The notes beneath the pieces are model-generated. The model did not search any database and had not been told where the DNA came from. It saw nothing but the letters and a program-made list of their open reading frames with translations. The position numbers and the translations under genes are program-made. Of a stretch of DNA of 61,966 nt, positions 52,622-60,906 are shown piece after piece; within the stretch, counting starts at the first letter, position 1; every line of letters begins with the position of its first letter. Source of the stretch: an uncultured Eggerthellaceae bacterium (lineage in GTDB: Bacteria > Actinomycetota > Coriobacteriia > Coriobacteriales > Eggerthellaceae); the NCBI GenBank assembly GCA_910588095.1, contig CAJUQH010000012.1:1-61966 (forward strand). The letters are read 5' to 3'.

Positions 52622-53119
52622 ATGGCAAAGGAATCGAGCTTCGACGTGGTATCGAGCGTCGACATGCAGGAAGTCGACAACGCGTTCCAGCAGGCGCGCA
52701 AGGAGCTTGCGCAGCGCTACGACTTGAAGGACTCCGGCAGCGAGATCGCCTTGGACAAGGCCGCTGGCACCATGACCGTGTCGGCGCCGAGCGACTTCGT
52801 GGCCGGCCAGGTCATCGACGTCATCGGCTCCAAGCTGGTCAAGCGCGGCATCGACCTGGGCGCCGTGCAGTGGGGCGCGGCTCAGGCGGCCACGGGCGGC
52901 ACGGTGCGCCGCACGGCCTCCATCGTCAACGGCATCGACAAGGACACCGCGTCCAAGATCAACAAGGACATCAAGGCCCTCAAGCTCAAGTGCAAGGTGC
53001 AGATCGAGGGCGACAAGCTGCGGGTGAGCTCGGCTTCGCGCGACACGCTCCAGGAGGTCATCGCCTTCCTGAAGGGCCAGGACTACGGCCAGCCGCTCCA
53101 GTACGTCAACTACCGCTAG
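52622..53119 (+). CDS. yajQ: YajQ family nucleotide-binding protein
   Basis: 165 residues, whole-length UPF0234/YajQ: SFDVVSSVDMQEVDNAFQQA at the start, GTVRRTASIVNGIDKD in the middle, and FLKGQDYGQPLQYVNYR at the end. Some members bind cyclic di-GMP or tRNA; the role here is not known. The ATG follows AAAGGAG. Confidence 0.94.
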   Translation: MAKESSFDVVSSVDMQEVDNAFQQARKELAQRYDLKDSGSEIALDKAAGTMTVSAPSDFVAGQVIDVIGSKLVKRGIDLGAVQWGAAQAATGGTVRRTASIVNGIDKDTASKINKDIKALKLKCKVQIEGDKLRVSSASRDTLQEVIAFLKGQDYGQPLQYVNYR

Positions 53120-53131
53120 CGGGTCCTGGCC

Positions 53132-54493
53132 ATGGCCCTTGCATCGAGCGCCCGCACCGGGGGCGCGCCGCGCATAGCCTTCGTCACCATGGGCTGCGCG
53201 AAGAACGAGGTGGACACCGACGCCATGCGCCGCCGCTTGGCCGCTGCGGGCTACGACGTGGACGCCGCGCCCGAGCAGGCTGACGCCGTGGTGGTGAACA
53301 CCTGCTCGTTCATCCAGGCCGCTACCGAGGAGAGCCTGGAAGCCGTGTTCGATGCCGTCTCGCTGCCCCAGATGGAAGCAGGGAAGGGCGCGGTCATCGT
53401 GGCAGGCTGCATGCCCGCGCGCTACGGGGTCGAGCTCGAGGCCGAGCTGGGCGAGGCTTCCGCTTTCGTGCCCTGCGCCGACGAGGAGCGCATCGTCGAG
53501 GTGGTGCGGCGGTGCGTGGGGCCAGCGGGGGCAGGCGCGGCTGGCGCTGAGGCGGCAGAGGGCGGCGCGCGAGCCGCATCTGGGCCGGAAGGCCGTGAAA
53601 GGGAAGGGCAGGGGGCCGTCTCGGCCTACGTCAAGATATCCGACGGCTGCGACCGCTTCTGCTCGTACTGCACCATCCCCTTCATACGGGGGCGCTACCA
53701 CAGCTTCCCCTACGAGGGCATCCATGCCGAGGTGGCCCGCCATGTGGCCGCCGGCGTGCGCGAGGTGGTGCTCATCGCCCAGGACACCGGCCGCTGGGGC
53801 GCCGACTTCGCCGAGCCCTCGAGCCTGGCGCAGCTCATGGGTCGCCTGGCCGATGATTTCCCCGCCACGTGGCTACGGGTCATGTACGTGCAGCCCGAAG
53901 GCGTCACCGACGAGCTGCTGGATGCCATGGCGGCCCATGCCAACATATGCCCCTACCTCGACATACCGCTGCAGCACGTGGACGAGGGCCTGCTGCGCGC
54001 CATGAACCGCACGGGCAGCGCCGCCGACTTCGCGGCCCTGACCCAGCGCATCCTCGACCGCCTGCCGGGCGCCACGCTGCGCACGACGCTCATCGCAGGC
54101 TTCCCTGGCGAGACCGAAGAGCAGTTCGAGGCCCTGTGCGCCTTCGTCGAGGAAGCGCCCTTCGACTACGTGGGCGTGTTCCCGTACTCCCGCGAGGAGG
54201 GCACGCGCGCGGCGGAGCTGCCGGGCCAGCTCGACGAGGACGAGAAGGCCGAGCGCGCCCGCACCCTACGCGGCGTGGCCGATGCCGTGGGGGCGGCGCG
54301 GGTGCGCAGCCGCGTGGGCCGCACGATGGACGTGCTGGTGGAGGGCATCGAGGAAGACGGGCAGGCCTACGGTCGCGCCCAGTGCCAGGCCCCCGAGGTG
54401 GACGGCGCCACGTTCGTCAGCCAGGGCGAGCCGGGCGACATCGTGACCGTGCGCATCGAGGACACCCTCATGTACGAGATGGAAGGCGCCTGA
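53132..54493 (+). CDS. rimO: Ribosomal protein S12 methylthiotransferase RimO
   Basis: 453 residues, radical-SAM enzyme that methylthiolates an aspartate of S12. UPF0004 domain with VTMGCAKNEVDTD, NTCSFI and AGCM cysteines; radical-SAM motif CDRFCSYC (about residue 173); C-terminal TRAM domain. An alanine/glycine-rich insert (about 130-160) separates them. It ends two bases before the pgsA-cinA start. Confidence 0.95.
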   Translation: MALASSARTGGAPRIAFVTMGCAKNEVDTDAMRRRLAAAGYDVDAAPEQADAVVVNTCSFIQAATEESLEAVFDAVSLPQMEAGKGAVIVAGCMPARYGVELEAELGEASAFVPCADEERIVEVVRRCVGPAGAGAAGAEAAEGGARAASGPEGREREGQGAVSAYVKISDGCDRFCSYCTIPFIRGRYHSFPYEGIHAEVARHVAAGVREVVLIAQDTGRWGADFAEPSSLAQLMGRLADDFPATWLRVMYVQPEGVTDELLDAMAAHANICPYLDIPLQHVDEGLLRAMNRTGSAADFAALTQRILDRLPGATLRTTLIAGFPGETEEQFEALCAFVEEAPFDYVGVFPYSREEGTRAAELPGQLDEDEKAERARTLRGVADAVGAARVRSRVGRTMDVLVEGIEEDGQAYGRAQCQAPEVDGATFVSQGEPGDIVTVRIEDTLMYEMEGA

Positions 54494-54495
54494 CC

Positions 54496-55650
54496 ATGCA
54501 AGACCCCCAACAGCGCCAGGCGAGCACCTGGACGCCGGCCAACATCGTCACCCTGGTGCGCATCTGCCTGGTGCCAGTGTTCGTCGTGGCCTTCCTGAGC
54601 CCCTGGCCCGAATGGTTCGGCTTCGAGAATGCCATCTCCTTCGAGGTGAAGTCGCTCATAGCCGCCGGGCTGTTCATCGTCATATCGTGCACCGACTGGC
54701 TCGATGGCTACTTGGCCCGCAGCCGGGGCGAGGTGACAGACTTCGGCAAGTTCATGGACCCGCTGGCCGACAAGATACTCGTGGCCGCCGCGCTGCTGGC
54801 CCTGGTGGAGCTAGCGGTGCTGCCGTCATGGCCGGTGCTGGTCATACTGGCGCGGGAGTTCATCGTGTCGGGCGTGCGCATGGTGGCCGCCAGCAAGGGC
54901 GAGGTCATCGCTGCCAGCTGGTGGGGCAAGGCCAAGACCGTCTCGCAGATAATCGCCATCATCCTGTTCATCGTCAAGGACTTCTACTGGCCGTCGAGCG
55001 GCGCCTACCACTACGAGCTCAACCCGCTGTACCTGCTGTCGTGGCTGGCCATGCTGGTGGCGCTGGTGCTGACGGTCATATCGATGCTCGACTACCTGCG
55101 CAAGGCACGCAGCCTGCTGGGCTTCGGCCCCAAGGGCGGCGCGTCGGCTGCCGCCTATGCGGCTTGCGACGAGGGGCTGGACGCCCGCGCAGCGCGCATC
55201 GTGGCCAAGGCTGCGGCCGAAGGGACCACCATCGGCTGCGCCGAGAGCCTGACCGGCGGCTTGGTGAGCGCCACCTTGACCGACGTGCCCGGCAGCTCGG
55301 CGGTGCTGCGCGGCGGCGTGGTGAGCTACGCCTTGGCCGTGAAGGAGGACGTGCTGGGCGTCGACGGGGCTCTGCTGGCTGCGGAAGGGGCCGTGGACGG
55401 CTCTGTGGCGCGCCAGATGGCAGAGGGAGCGCGCCGGGTGCTGGGGTGCAGCATCGCGGTGGCCACCACGGGCATAGCGGGCCCTGGCGGGGCCGAGCCA
55501 GGCAAGCCGGTGGGCACCGTATGGCTGGCGGTGGCCAGCGAAGGCGGCGTGCGCGCCGTGGAGCGCCGTTTCGAGGGCTCGCGCGACGAGGTGCGCATGG
55601 CCAGCGTGGCGGCGGCCTTCGGCCTGCTCGAGGAGACGTTGGGGCTCTAG
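54496..55650 (+). CDS. pgsA: Fusion of PgsA (phosphatidylglycerophosphate synthase) and CinA C-terminal domain (NMN amidase)
   Basis: 384 residues in one frame. Residues about 12-205 form PgsA, a membrane CDP-alcohol phosphatidyltransferase with the D-G-x2-A-R-x8-G-x3-D-x3-D motif (DGYLAR...GKFMDPLADK) and about five spans. Residues about 228-384 form a complete CinA C-terminal/PncC domain (TIGCAESLTGGL, GGVVSYA, TTGIAGPGGAEPGKPVGTVW), which hydrolyses NMN to NaMN. The pgsA-cinA-recA gene order is common; here the first two are joined by a ~20-residue linker. No internal ribosome site or stop was seen. Confidence 0.9.
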   Translation: MQDPQQRQASTWTPANIVTLVRICLVPVFVVAFLSPWPEWFGFENAISFEVKSLIAAGLFIVISCTDWLDGYLARSRGEVTDFGKFMDPLADKILVAAALLALVELAVLPSWPVLVILAREFIVSGVRMVAASKGEVIAASWWGKAKTVSQIIAIILFIVKDFYWPSSGAYHYELNPLYLLSWLAMLVALVLTVISMLDYLRKARSLLGFGPKGGASAAAYAACDEGLDARAARIVAKAAAEGTTIGCAESLTGGLVSATLTDVPGSSAVLRGGVVSYALAVKEDVLGVDGALLAAEGAVDGSVARQMAEGARRVLGCSIAVATTGIAGPGGAEPGKPVGTVWLAVASEGGVRAVERRFEGSRDEVRMASVAAAFGLLEETLGL

Positions 55651-55925
55651 GGCGGCGCAGGTGCCGGCTTCCTTGCGCCACCTGCCCGGTCCTTCTCGGG
55701 GCGATCGCCCGGCTGCAGGCCGGTGCATCAGCGGGCAGCGAGCCGGTCGCTCGCGGGCATTCCCCGGGTGGAGATGCCGGCGCCTTCGCGGAACGGCACC
55801 CGGCGAGGGCGCGGCGCCAAGCCGGTCGATCTGCTGGAACCGTGTCGTTTTCCGCCGCCATGGGTGCCTTATGATGGGAGCGCAGCCCAAGGGGAAAGGC
55901 CGAAGCCACCTGCACCACTTGAACG
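55651..55925 (+). other. Intergenic region upstream of the recA control site
   Basis: Part of a 376-base gap. The left 275 bases are GC-rich with no supported gene, ribosome site or clear terminator; the control signals of recA are all in the right-hand 100 bases. Confidence 0.5.
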
Positions 55926-55939
55926 CGAACAAAAATTCG
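55926..55939. promoter_or_regulatory. LexA (SOS) box of recA
   Basis: CGAACAAAAATTCG. It matches the Gram-positive/actinobacterial consensus CGAAC-N4-GTTCG at all but one defined base and lies ten bases upstream of the recA -35 box. Confidence 0.7.
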
Positions 55940-55948
55940 CCTTTTCCC

Positions 55949-55976
55949 TTGACTGACAAACAGGTGTTCGTATAAT
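55949..55976 (+). promoter_or_regulatory. recA promoter
   Basis: TTGACT (55949-55954), 16-base spacer, TATAAT (55971-55976). The best sigma-70-type promoter in the window. Confidence 0.85.
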
Positions 55977-56026
55977 AGGTACTGCGAACGCACCATGACC
56001 GTACCCTGCATTAAGGAGCAAGAGGG

Positions 56027-57082
<1,056 letters not shown>

Positions 57083-57586
57083 ATGGCGCCCCGATCGAAG
57101 CGCCGTGCCGTAGCGGCCGACGGGGCAGGGGAGCTGCCCGAGGACGAGCGCGCCTTCCAGAAGGTCGTGCGCGTGGTTAACATCCGCGAGCAGTCCACGG
57201 TCACCATGCGCCGCAAGCTCGAGCAGGCAGGCTTCGGCGAGGCAGCTGTCGAGGCAGCGCTGGAGCGGGCCCGCGATGCGTGGCTCATCGACGACCGTCG
57301 CTATGCCGAGGCCTTGGTGCGCGCCACCTTGGCCTCGGGCAAGGGGCTGCGCTCGGCCGAGCGCGAGCTTGAGGGGCTTGGCATAGCCCTCGAGGAAGTG
57401 GAGGCGTTCCAAGACCACGAGCAGGACGGCGGTCCCTCAGAGGTGGAGCGGGCGATGGCCGTGCTGTCCCGCAAGCGCTTCACCGCCAAGAACAAGCGCG
57501 AGGCGGCCTATCGCACCCTGGTGGGGAAGGGCTACGCCTCCGATGCCGCATCCACTGCCGCCCGGCTTTGGGCTGAGGGAGGATAA
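57083..57586 (+). CDS. recX: Regulatory protein RecX
   Basis: 167 residues. Three-helix repeats with RREQS-like IREQSTVTMRRKLEQAGF and the AWLIDDRRYAEALVRA motif. Limits RecA filament growth. The ATG begins directly after the recA stop, so it depends on recA translation. Confidence 0.9.
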   Translation: MAPRSKRRAVAADGAGELPEDERAFQKVVRVVNIREQSTVTMRRKLEQAGFGEAAVEAALERARDAWLIDDRRYAEALVRATLASGKGLRSAERELEGLGIALEEVEAFQDHEQDGGPSEVERAMAVLSRKRFTAKNKREAAYRTLVGKGYASDAASTAARLWAEGG

Positions 57587-57668
57587 TGGCGCCCTGCCGC
57601 CCCTTGCAGCGTTAAAGTGCGCTATACTCTAAGGCGCTTAAGAGCTGCATAAGTACCTTGATGGGTAT

Positions 57669-57695
57669 TTGACTATAGATGGACAATCGCATAAT
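57669..57695 (+). promoter_or_regulatory. Putative promoter upstream of rny
   Basis: TTGACT (57669-57674), 15-base spacer, CATAAT (57690-57695). A second -10-like TATACT lies at 57623-57628 without a good -35. Both are upstream of the hairpin at 57725. Confidence 0.45.
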
Positions 57696-57724
57696 GGCTG
57701 GGTATCTATCACGCTTATCGCTCT

Positions 57725-57747
57725 TGCCGGCACATGCCGGCATTTTT
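57725..57747 (+). terminator. Intrinsic terminator in the rny leader
   Basis: TGCCGGC and GCCGGCA form a 7-bp stem around a four-base loop, followed by TTTTT. It lies 55 bases before the rny start and downstream of the putative promoters, so it is either an attenuator of rny or the end of a short RNA. recX ends 139 bases upstream, so it may also end the recA-recX transcript. Confidence 0.75.
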
Positions 57748-57801
57748 CTTGGACAACGAACCGAGCCTTGAACCGGCTCACCCATCGAAAGGAAGACGAC
57801 C

Positions 57802-59334
57802 ATGGCAGACATCATCTGGCTCATCGTAGCCGCTGTTGTCGGCATCGTCATCGGCCTCATCGTCATGCGCGTCGTTGCGGCGTCCTCGCAGAAGAAGGCC
57901 CAGAGCTCTGCCCAGAGCCTGGTGGAGGATGCGAAACGGCAAGCAGAGACGCTGCGGCGCGAAGCCGACATCGAAGCCAAGGACGTGGCCCTGCGCTACA
58001 AGCAGGAGGTCGAGGCAGAGAACAAGGAGCGCCTACGCGAGATCCGCTCCGCCGAGAACCGCGTGGCCCAGCGCGAGGAATCGCTCGACCGCCGCGTGGA
58101 ATCGCTCGATGCCCGCGAGCAGCAGCTCGCCGACATGCAGGGCGACATCGAGCAGCGCGAGCAGGACCTGGCCCATGCCCAGGACGAGGTCACCGAGAGC
58201 CTGCAGCGCATCGCCGGCATGACGCCGGACGAGGCCAAGCAGGAGCTCCTCGACACCCTGAAGGATGACGTGGCGCGCGAGTCGGCCGCCATCATCCGCG
58301 ATGCCGAGATGCGCACGAAGTCCGAGGCTGACAAGACCGCCCGCGAGATACTGAGCGTGGCAATCCAGCGCGTTGCCGCCGACCATGCCGCCGAGAGCAC
58401 GGTGAGCACCATCGCCATCCCCTCGGATGACCTCAAGGGCCGCATCATCGGCCGCGAGGGCCGCAACATCCGCTCGTTCGAGCAGCTGACCGGCACCAAC
58501 CTCATCATCGACGACACCCCGGAGTGCGTCACCATCTCGTGCTTCGACCCGGTGCGCCGCGAGATCGCGCGCGTGACCATGGAGAGCCTCGTCTCTGACG
58601 GGCGCATCCATCCGGCGCGCATCGAGGAGATGTACGCCAAGGCCACCGACCTGGTGAACCAGCGCATCCAGGACGCAGGCGAGCAGGCCAGCTTCGATGC
58701 CGGCATACACGACCTGCATCCTGAGCTCGTGCGCACCCTCGGCCGCCTGCGCTACCGCACCTCCTTCGGCCAGAACGTGCTGAACCACTCTCTCGAGGTG
58801 GCTTATCTGGCAGGCGTCATGGCGTCTGAGCTGGGGCTCGACCCGTACCCGGCCACCCGCGCCGGCCTGCTGCATGACCTGGGCAAGGCCGTCGACCACG
58901 ACGTGCAGGGCTCCCATGCGGTGCTCGGCGCCGACCTGGCCCGTCGCTTCGGCGAGAGGCCCGAGATCGTGCACGCCATCGAGGCGCATCATGAGGATGT
59001 CGACCCGAACACTGTGCTCGACGTGCTCATCCAGGCTGCCGACGCCATATCGGCCGCCCGCCCGGGCGCCCGCAAGGAATCGCTCGACACCTACGTGAAG
59101 CGCCTTGAGGCCCTAGAGGAGATCGCCAACGCCCACGAGGGCGTCGAACGCACCTTCGCCATCCAAGCTGGCCGCGAGGTGCGCGTCATGGTGTCGCCCG
59201 ACATCATCGACGATGCCAAGTCGACGGTGCTGGCCCACGACATCGCCCAAGAGATCGAGACGACGCTGCAGTACCCCGGCCAGGTCAAGGTCGTTGTGGT
59301 GCGCGAGAGCCGCGCCGTGGACTACGCCAAGTAG
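57802..59334 (+). CDS. rny: Ribonuclease Y
   Basis: 510 residues. N-terminal membrane span (IIWLIVAAVVGIVIGLIVMR), long coiled coil (about 30-190), KH domain (KGRIIGREGRNIRSFEQLTG, about 211-230), and HD domain (LLHDLGKAVDHD, about 354-365). Membrane-bound endoribonuclease that starts mRNA decay. The ATG follows GAAAGGAAG. Confidence 0.97.
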   Translation: MADIIWLIVAAVVGIVIGLIVMRVVAASSQKKAQSSAQSLVEDAKRQAETLRREADIEAKDVALRYKQEVEAENKERLREIRSAENRVAQREESLDRRVESLDAREQQLADMQGDIEQREQDLAHAQDEVTESLQRIAGMTPDEAKQELLDTLKDDVARESAAIIRDAEMRTKSEADKTAREILSVAIQRVAADHAAESTVSTIAIPSDDLKGRIIGREGRNIRSFEQLTGTNLIIDDTPECVTISCFDPVRREIARVTMESLVSDGRIHPARIEEMYAKATDLVNQRIQDAGEQASFDAGIHDLHPELVRTLGRLRYRTSFGQNVLNHSLEVAYLAGVMASELGLDPYPATRAGLLHDLGKAVDHDVQGSHAVLGADLARRFGERPEIVHAIEAHHEDVDPNTVLDVLIQAADAISAARPGARKESLDTYVKRLEALEEIANAHEGVERTFAIQAGREVRVMVSPDIIDDAKSTVLAHDIAQEIETTLQYPGQVKVVVVRESRAVDYAK

Positions 59335-59342
59335 CTCCTGCG

Positions 59343-60434
59343 ATGGCAGAAGGCTCGCTCAGCGACTTCATAGACGAGGCAAGCGAGGGAAGCCGCCTCC
59401 GGGTCGAACAGGACCTCGGGGGCGGCTTCGTCCGTCTGCGCACATCCGAGGCCGAGCGGCGCCAGGCCGCCCAGGACATCCGCTCGAGCGAGGATGCTCT
59501 GGTGGAGCTGCTGCGCAACGCCCGCGATGCGGGGGCCCGGCACATCTTCACGGCCTTCCAGCGCGAGGGCGCTCAACGCACCATCACGGTCATAGACGAC
59601 GGCAGCGGCATACCTGAGGCCATGCAGGAGCGCATCTTCGAGCCTCGCGTCACCTCGAAGCTCGACAGCGCCCACATGGACAAGTGGGGCATGCACGGCC
59701 GCGGCATGGCGCTGTTCTCCATACGCGAGAACGCCGAGCAGGCCCGCGTCGCCTTCTCCGCGCCGGGGCTCGGCACCGCGCTGACCGTCGTCACCGACAC
59801 CGCATCGCTGCCCGAACGGGCCGACCAGTCCACCTTCCCGCACTTCGAGCTCAAGGACGGCGTGGCCGCCATGCGCGGCCCGCGGAACCTGCTGCGCACC
59901 GCCGCGGAGTTCGCCCTGGAGCATCGCGACGAGGTGACGGTGTTCTGCGGATCGCCTGCCGAGGTGGCAGCGGCGCTGCTCGCTTTCGGCATGGCCACCA
60001 CCACGCCGGCCCTGCGGGCCTTCGGCGGCAGCTTCCAAGAGCAGCCGCTTGTGCGCTGGCTCGCCTGCGCGCCTGACCCCGCGGCGTTCGCCGAGCGAGC
60101 GGCCCTCATGGGTCTCGAGCTTTCCGAGCGCACGGCCCGGCGCGTGCTCGACGGCCAGGTGGAACCGCCCCTTCCGCTACGCGACCTACTCGAAGCGCAG
60201 CTCACGGCAGGGAAGGGCGCTGCCAGCCGCAACCGCACGACGAGCGCCAAGCGCCATGAGGGTGGCCCAGCGCTGCGGCTCACCGAGGAGGATCGCTGCG
60301 AGCTGGCCGAGGCCATGCAGCAGGCGTTCGCCGCCGTGGCCGAGCGCTATTACCTCGACCCATCCGTGAAGCCGCGTATAGCCATTTCAGGCGACTCGCT
60401 CTCGGTCATCGTGCCCCTCGTGCCTGAGCGGTAA
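59343..60434 (+). CDS. Orphan GHKL-type ATPase domain protein
   Basis: 363 residues, cytoplasmic, no membrane span or histidine phosphorylation site seen. The HATPase fold is clear: N-box ELLRNARDAGA (about 56), G1 box DDGSGIP, then WGMHGRGMALFSI as the lid/G2. The C-terminal half is unrecognised. It starts eight bases after rny with a weak ribosome site, so it is probably co-translated. GHKL proteins include kinases, MutL, Hsp90 and gyrase B; which branch this belongs to is not clear. Confidence 0.75.
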   Translation: MAEGSLSDFIDEASEGSRLRVEQDLGGGFVRLRTSEAERRQAAQDIRSSEDALVELLRNARDAGARHIFTAFQREGAQRTITVIDDGSGIPEAMQERIFEPRVTSKLDSAHMDKWGMHGRGMALFSIRENAEQARVAFSAPGLGTALTVVTDTASLPERADQSTFPHFELKDGVAAMRGPRNLLRTAAEFALEHRDEVTVFCGSPAEVAAALLAFGMATTTPALRAFGGSFQEQPLVRWLACAPDPAAFAERAALMGLELSERTARRVLDGQVEPPLPLRDLLEAQLTAGKGAASRNRTTSAKRHEGGPALRLTEEDRCELAEAMQQAFAAVAERYYLDPSVKPRIAISGDSLSVIVPLVPER

Positions 60435-60553
60435 GGGAGCCGCAACCGCGTTCACGCCTAGTGATGCCGGCCCTTCGCAGCCTCCTACAGACTTGCCAGC
60501 CCCTCGCGACACCCTGCTTGAACTGGTGATATGACACCTTCCTTAGATTGTCC

Positions 60554-60583
60554 TTGCAAACGGCGCTTCCGCTTTGCTATAGT
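60554..60583 (+). promoter_or_regulatory. Promoter of the structured RNA/surface gene
   Basis: TTGCAA (60554-60559), 18-base spacer, TATAGT (60578-60583). The expected start at about 60590 coincides with the 5' strand of the closing helix of the RNA. Confidence 0.65.
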
Positions 60584-60585
60584 CT

Positions 60586-60807
60586 CAGTTGTCAAACCTA
60601 GTGTTCCCTTCATAGGGGATGCAATCAATCGAATATTGGAACGTTCTTTCACGGAAACACGCAAGTCGCTTCCTTTGCCCAGCGGCAAGGAGCTTCTGCC
60701 TTTTCGAGTATGACGGTCTGCAATACAACGTAAAGAGGGCATCTGCCTTTCGATGGTTGTATTCAGATCTGTTCTGGATTGATTGCTATCGCTAGGTTTG
60801 ACGACTG
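60586..60807 (+). ncRNA. Candidate structured RNA, about 220 nt, no family recognised
   Basis: An 18-bp closing helix joins 60586-60603 (CAGTTGTCAAACCTAGTG) with 60790-60807; two of its pairs are G-U. Inside it, GCAATCAATC (60621-60630) pairs perfectly with GATTGATTGC (60777-60786). Two further hairpins sit within: 60668-60693 (TTGCC/GGCAA core with bulged U) and 60718-60766 (CTG-C-AATACAAC with GTTGTATTCAG, one bulge). A promoter starts right at its 5' end. It does not match tmRNA, RNase P, SRP RNA or the common riboswitches by eye. A miniature inverted-repeat element is the main alternative. Confidence 0.55.
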
Positions 60808-60906
60808 TGGTGGATGCCCTCCTTACCGTCAGTCGTCCTCTGGATGCTGCAACCTGGCCTCCGCTGCAGTGCGTATTAGCCGCACCGCCCGAAGGAGCAG
60901 ATTGCA

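Larger units (their letters stand above)
60435..60906 (+). other. AT-richer intergenic region before the second surface gene
   Basis: 472 bases, lower in GC than its neighbours. It holds a promoter (60554-60583), the predicted structured RNA (60586-60807) and about 100 bases of further leader ending in the AAGGAG ribosome site of the surface gene. No convincing T-rich terminator lies between the RNA and the gene, so the RNA may be a leader, a processed RNA, or both. Confidence 0.7.

Noticed and set aside
60586..60807. Invertible promoter (phase-variation switch) flanked by inverted repeats
   Set aside because: The promoter lies outside the repeats, the inner part holds nested hairpins rather than a promoter, and no invertase gene is nearby.
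60586..60807. 6S RNA, tmRNA, RNase P RNA or SRP RNA
   Set aside because: The predicted fold is multi-branched and lacks the signature sequences of tmRNA, RNase P and SRP RNA; 6S would be a single rod with a central bubble.
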